This document shows positions 5,668-7,185 of a stretch of DNA of 7,185 nt, in pieces (position 1 is the first letter of the stretch; each line of letters starts with the position of its first letter). The notes beneath the pieces were generated by a model. The model had not been told where the DNA came from, ran no database searches, and saw nothing but the letters and a program-made list of their open reading frames with translations. Origin of the DNA: Thiomonas sp. Its GTDB lineage: Bacteria > Pseudomonadota > Gammaproteobacteria > Burkholderiales > Burkholderiaceae_C. The stretch is from NCBI GenBank assembly GCA_028706735.1, contig JAQTVS010000137.1:1-7185 (forward strand). The letters are read 5' to 3'. The translations under genes and the position numbers were made by a program.

Positions 5668-7185
5668 ATGGCCAGTCATACCGTCGCACAACTCGCAGCA
5701 GAACTCGGCAAACCCCTGAACCTCTTGCAGGAGCAACTGCAACAGGCAGGTGTCGGGTCGAGCGCTGCGGACGATGTCATCAGCGAGGGCGATAAGGCCC
5801 GCTTGCTTGATCACCTGCGTGCCGCGCATGGGGGCGCAGCCAGCGGTGAACGCAAGAAAATCACCCTGACGCGCAAGCAGACCAGCGAGATCAAGCAGGC
5901 AGACGCCACCGGCAAGGCGCGCACCATCCATGTGGAAGTGCGAAAAAAGCGCGTCTTCGTCAAGCGCGACGAGACGGCGCCAGCCGCCGAGGTACATGCG
6001 CCTGCCGAGGCGGATGACGCCGTCGTTGAAGACGCCGAACTCCAGCGACGCGAGGCCGAGGCGCAGCGTCAGGCGGATTTGTTGGCGCGCCAAGCCGAAG
6101 AGCTGGCCGCGCAGCGCGCTGCGGAGCAGGAGCGCCGTGCCGCTCAAGAGTTGCGCGAGCAGCAGGCGCGCGAGCAGGCCGAGCGTGAAGCACGGGAGGC
6201 GCAGGCTGCCAAGGCGGCGAACACCGTGACCGCGCCCGTTGATGCGCAGACGACCCAGACCCCGCCGCAACAAGATGAGGCTGGCAAGGCTGCGCAGTTG
6301 GCCAGTGAAGCCGCCGCATCCCAGGCCAAGGCGGCCGCGAGCGAGCGCATTGCCGCACAGAAAAAGCAGGACGCCGAAGAGGCGGCCAAGCTCGCGCAGA
6401 TTCAAAAGCGCCGCTCCGCCGCCGAAGCCGAGGCCGCTGCAATCCGCGACATGATGGCGCGCCCGCGCACGGTGCTGCGTGCGGAAAAACCGGCGCCAAA
6501 AACCACCGAAGCCGCCCCGGTGAGCGGCACGATCAAAGGCACGATTCATAAGCCGCCCGCCGGTGCGGCAAAACCCGCAGGTGGTGCAGCAGCCACCCCG
6601 GGAACTGGTGCGGCAAAGAAGGACGATAAGCAGGTCAAATCCGAGAAGCTTTCTTCCTCGTGGGCGGATGATGCGGCGAAGAAGCGCGGCGCAGCGATCA
6701 AGCCGCGCGGCAACCCGACCGGAAGCGCCGGCGGCTGGCGCGGCCCCAAGGCGGCCGGTGGCCGTCGCGGCGGGCGCAATGACCGGGGCGGCGAGCAGCA
6801 CATGCAGGCAGCGCCGGCAGAGATGATCGTGCGCGAAGTCCATGTCCCGGAGACCATCACCGTGGCTGAGCTGGCACACAAGATGTCGGTGAAGGCGGCG
6901 GAAGTGATCAAGAGCCTGATGAAGCTGGGCCAGATGGTGACCATCAATCAGGTGCTCGATCAGGAAACCGCAATGATCGTGGTCGAAGAACTCGGTCACC
7001 AGGCGATTGCCGCCAAGCTCGACGATCCCGAGAACTTCCTCACCGAAGACGGCGAGACTGCGCATGCCGATGCGGAGCAGTTCCCGCGTGCGCCGGTCGT
7101 CACCGTCATGGGCCACGTCGACCACGGCAAGACCTCGCTGCTCCACTACATCCGCCGCGCCAAGGTGGCTGCTGGCGAGGCTGGC
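5668..7185 (+). CDS. infB: Translation initiation factor IF2, N-terminal part (cut by window end)
   Basis: The first 506 codons of IF2, the GTPase that positions initiator fMet-tRNA on the 30S subunit and promotes subunit joining. The start is ATG 5668, giving the expected [18 protein letters not shown] beginning. Visible parts: an IF2_N module (about 1-52), the IF2-associated basic segment (about 60-100, [12 protein letters not shown]...[12 protein letters not shown]), a long Ala/Glu/Gln/Arg-rich helical, probably coiled, linker (about 122-260), a Pro/Gly/Lys/Ala low-complexity region (about 265-380, with [11 protein letters not shown] at 331-340), a second IF2_N module (about 388-440), and the first GTPase motif GHVDHGKT at 482-489. 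The remaining G-domain and the C-terminal domains lie beyond the window. The second IF2_N followed closely by [12 protein letters not shown] is diagnostic. The variable linker is long, as commonly seen in beta- and gammaproteobacteria. No internal start with a good ribosome site was found in it. Confidence 0.97.
   Translation, partial: MASHTVAQLAAELGKPLNLLQEQLQQAGVGSSAADDVISEGDKARLLDHLRAAHGGAASGERKKITLTRKQTSEIKQADATGKARTIHVEVRKKRVFVKRDETAPAAEVHAPAEADDAVVEDAELQRREAEAQRQADLLARQAEELAAQRAAEQERRAAQELREQQAREQAEREAREAQAAKAANTVTAPVDAQTTQTPPQQDEAGKAAQLASEAAASQAKAAASERIAAQKKQDAEEAAKLAQIQKRRSAAEAEAAAIRDMMARPRTVLRAEKPAPKTTEAAPVSGTIKGTIHKPPAGAAKPAGGAAATPGTGAAKKDDKQVKSEKLSSSWADDAAKKRGAAIKPRGNPTGSAGGWRGPKAAGGRRGGRNDRGGEQHMQAAPAEMIVREVHVPETITVAELAHKMSVKAAEVIKSLMKLGQMVTINQVLDQETAMIVVEELGHQAIAAKLDDPENFLTEDGETAHADAEQFPRAPVVTVMGHVDHGKTSLLHYIRRAKVAAGEAG

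Noticed and set aside
3746..5689. 647-codon open frame on the - strand opposite rimP and nusA
   Set aside because: It lies opposite confidently identified NusA and RimP; the translation is low-complexity (His/Asp/Gly/Arg) with no family resemblance. It is a typical shadow frame of GC-rich codon usage.
6451..6456. Internal IF2 start at ATGATG (residues 262-263) for a short IF2 isoform
   Set aside because: The nearest GAGG is about 17 bases upstream, too far for a convincing ribosome site.
5665..7146. 493-codon open frame on the - strand opposite infB
   Set aside because: Leu/Gly/Arg-rich mirror of the Ala/Glu-rich IF2 linker; no recognisable domain and no upstream signals.

Overview
The window looks like chromosome of a GC-rich betaproteobacterium, most probably Burkholderiales. 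The grounds are the rimP-nusA-infB order, the NusA with both C-terminal acidic repeats, the long Ala/Glu/Lys-rich IF2 N-terminus and the Lys/Ala-rich insert in RimP. I cannot name genus or species from the sequence alone. All supported genes are on the + strand; the long open frames on the - strand are shadows of GC-rich coding sequence.

Region 1 (3-3162) is the distal part of a YejABEF-type peptide ABC importer operon: the C-terminal half of the permease YejB, the complete permease YejE and the complete double-ATPase YejF. Each pair of genes overlaps by 4 bases (GTGA, then ATGA), so they are probably translationally coupled. The binding protein (yejA) and the start of yejB would lie upstream of the window.

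Region 2 (3163-3557, about 395 bases) has no conventional gene but is rich in signals. A strong sigma70-type promoter (TTGCTA, 17 bases, TATAAT) is followed by a long leader. The leader carries a purine-rich tandem repeat, an AT-rich inverted repeat, competing hairpins and a textbook intrinsic terminator (GGGCGA/TCGCCC plus nine T) placed 72 bases before rimP. A 50-codon reading frame with a GGAG motif runs through the terminator, and its stop codon overlaps the rimP start codon as ATGA. The arrangement looks like a transcription attenuator controlling rimP-nusA-infB.

Region 3 (3558-7185) is the housekeeping operon rimP (30S maturation), nusA (transcription elongation, termination and antitermination) and infB (translation initiation factor IF2, cut by the window end just after its P-loop). 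rimP and nusA overlap by 4 bases; infB follows after 59 bases with its own modest ribosome binding site.

The genes themselves belong to well-known families and I see no new enzymatic system. What merits attention is the leader RNA, because NusA (which stimulates hairpin-dependent termination) and IF2 (which controls translation initiation) are encoded downstream and could both feed back on it.
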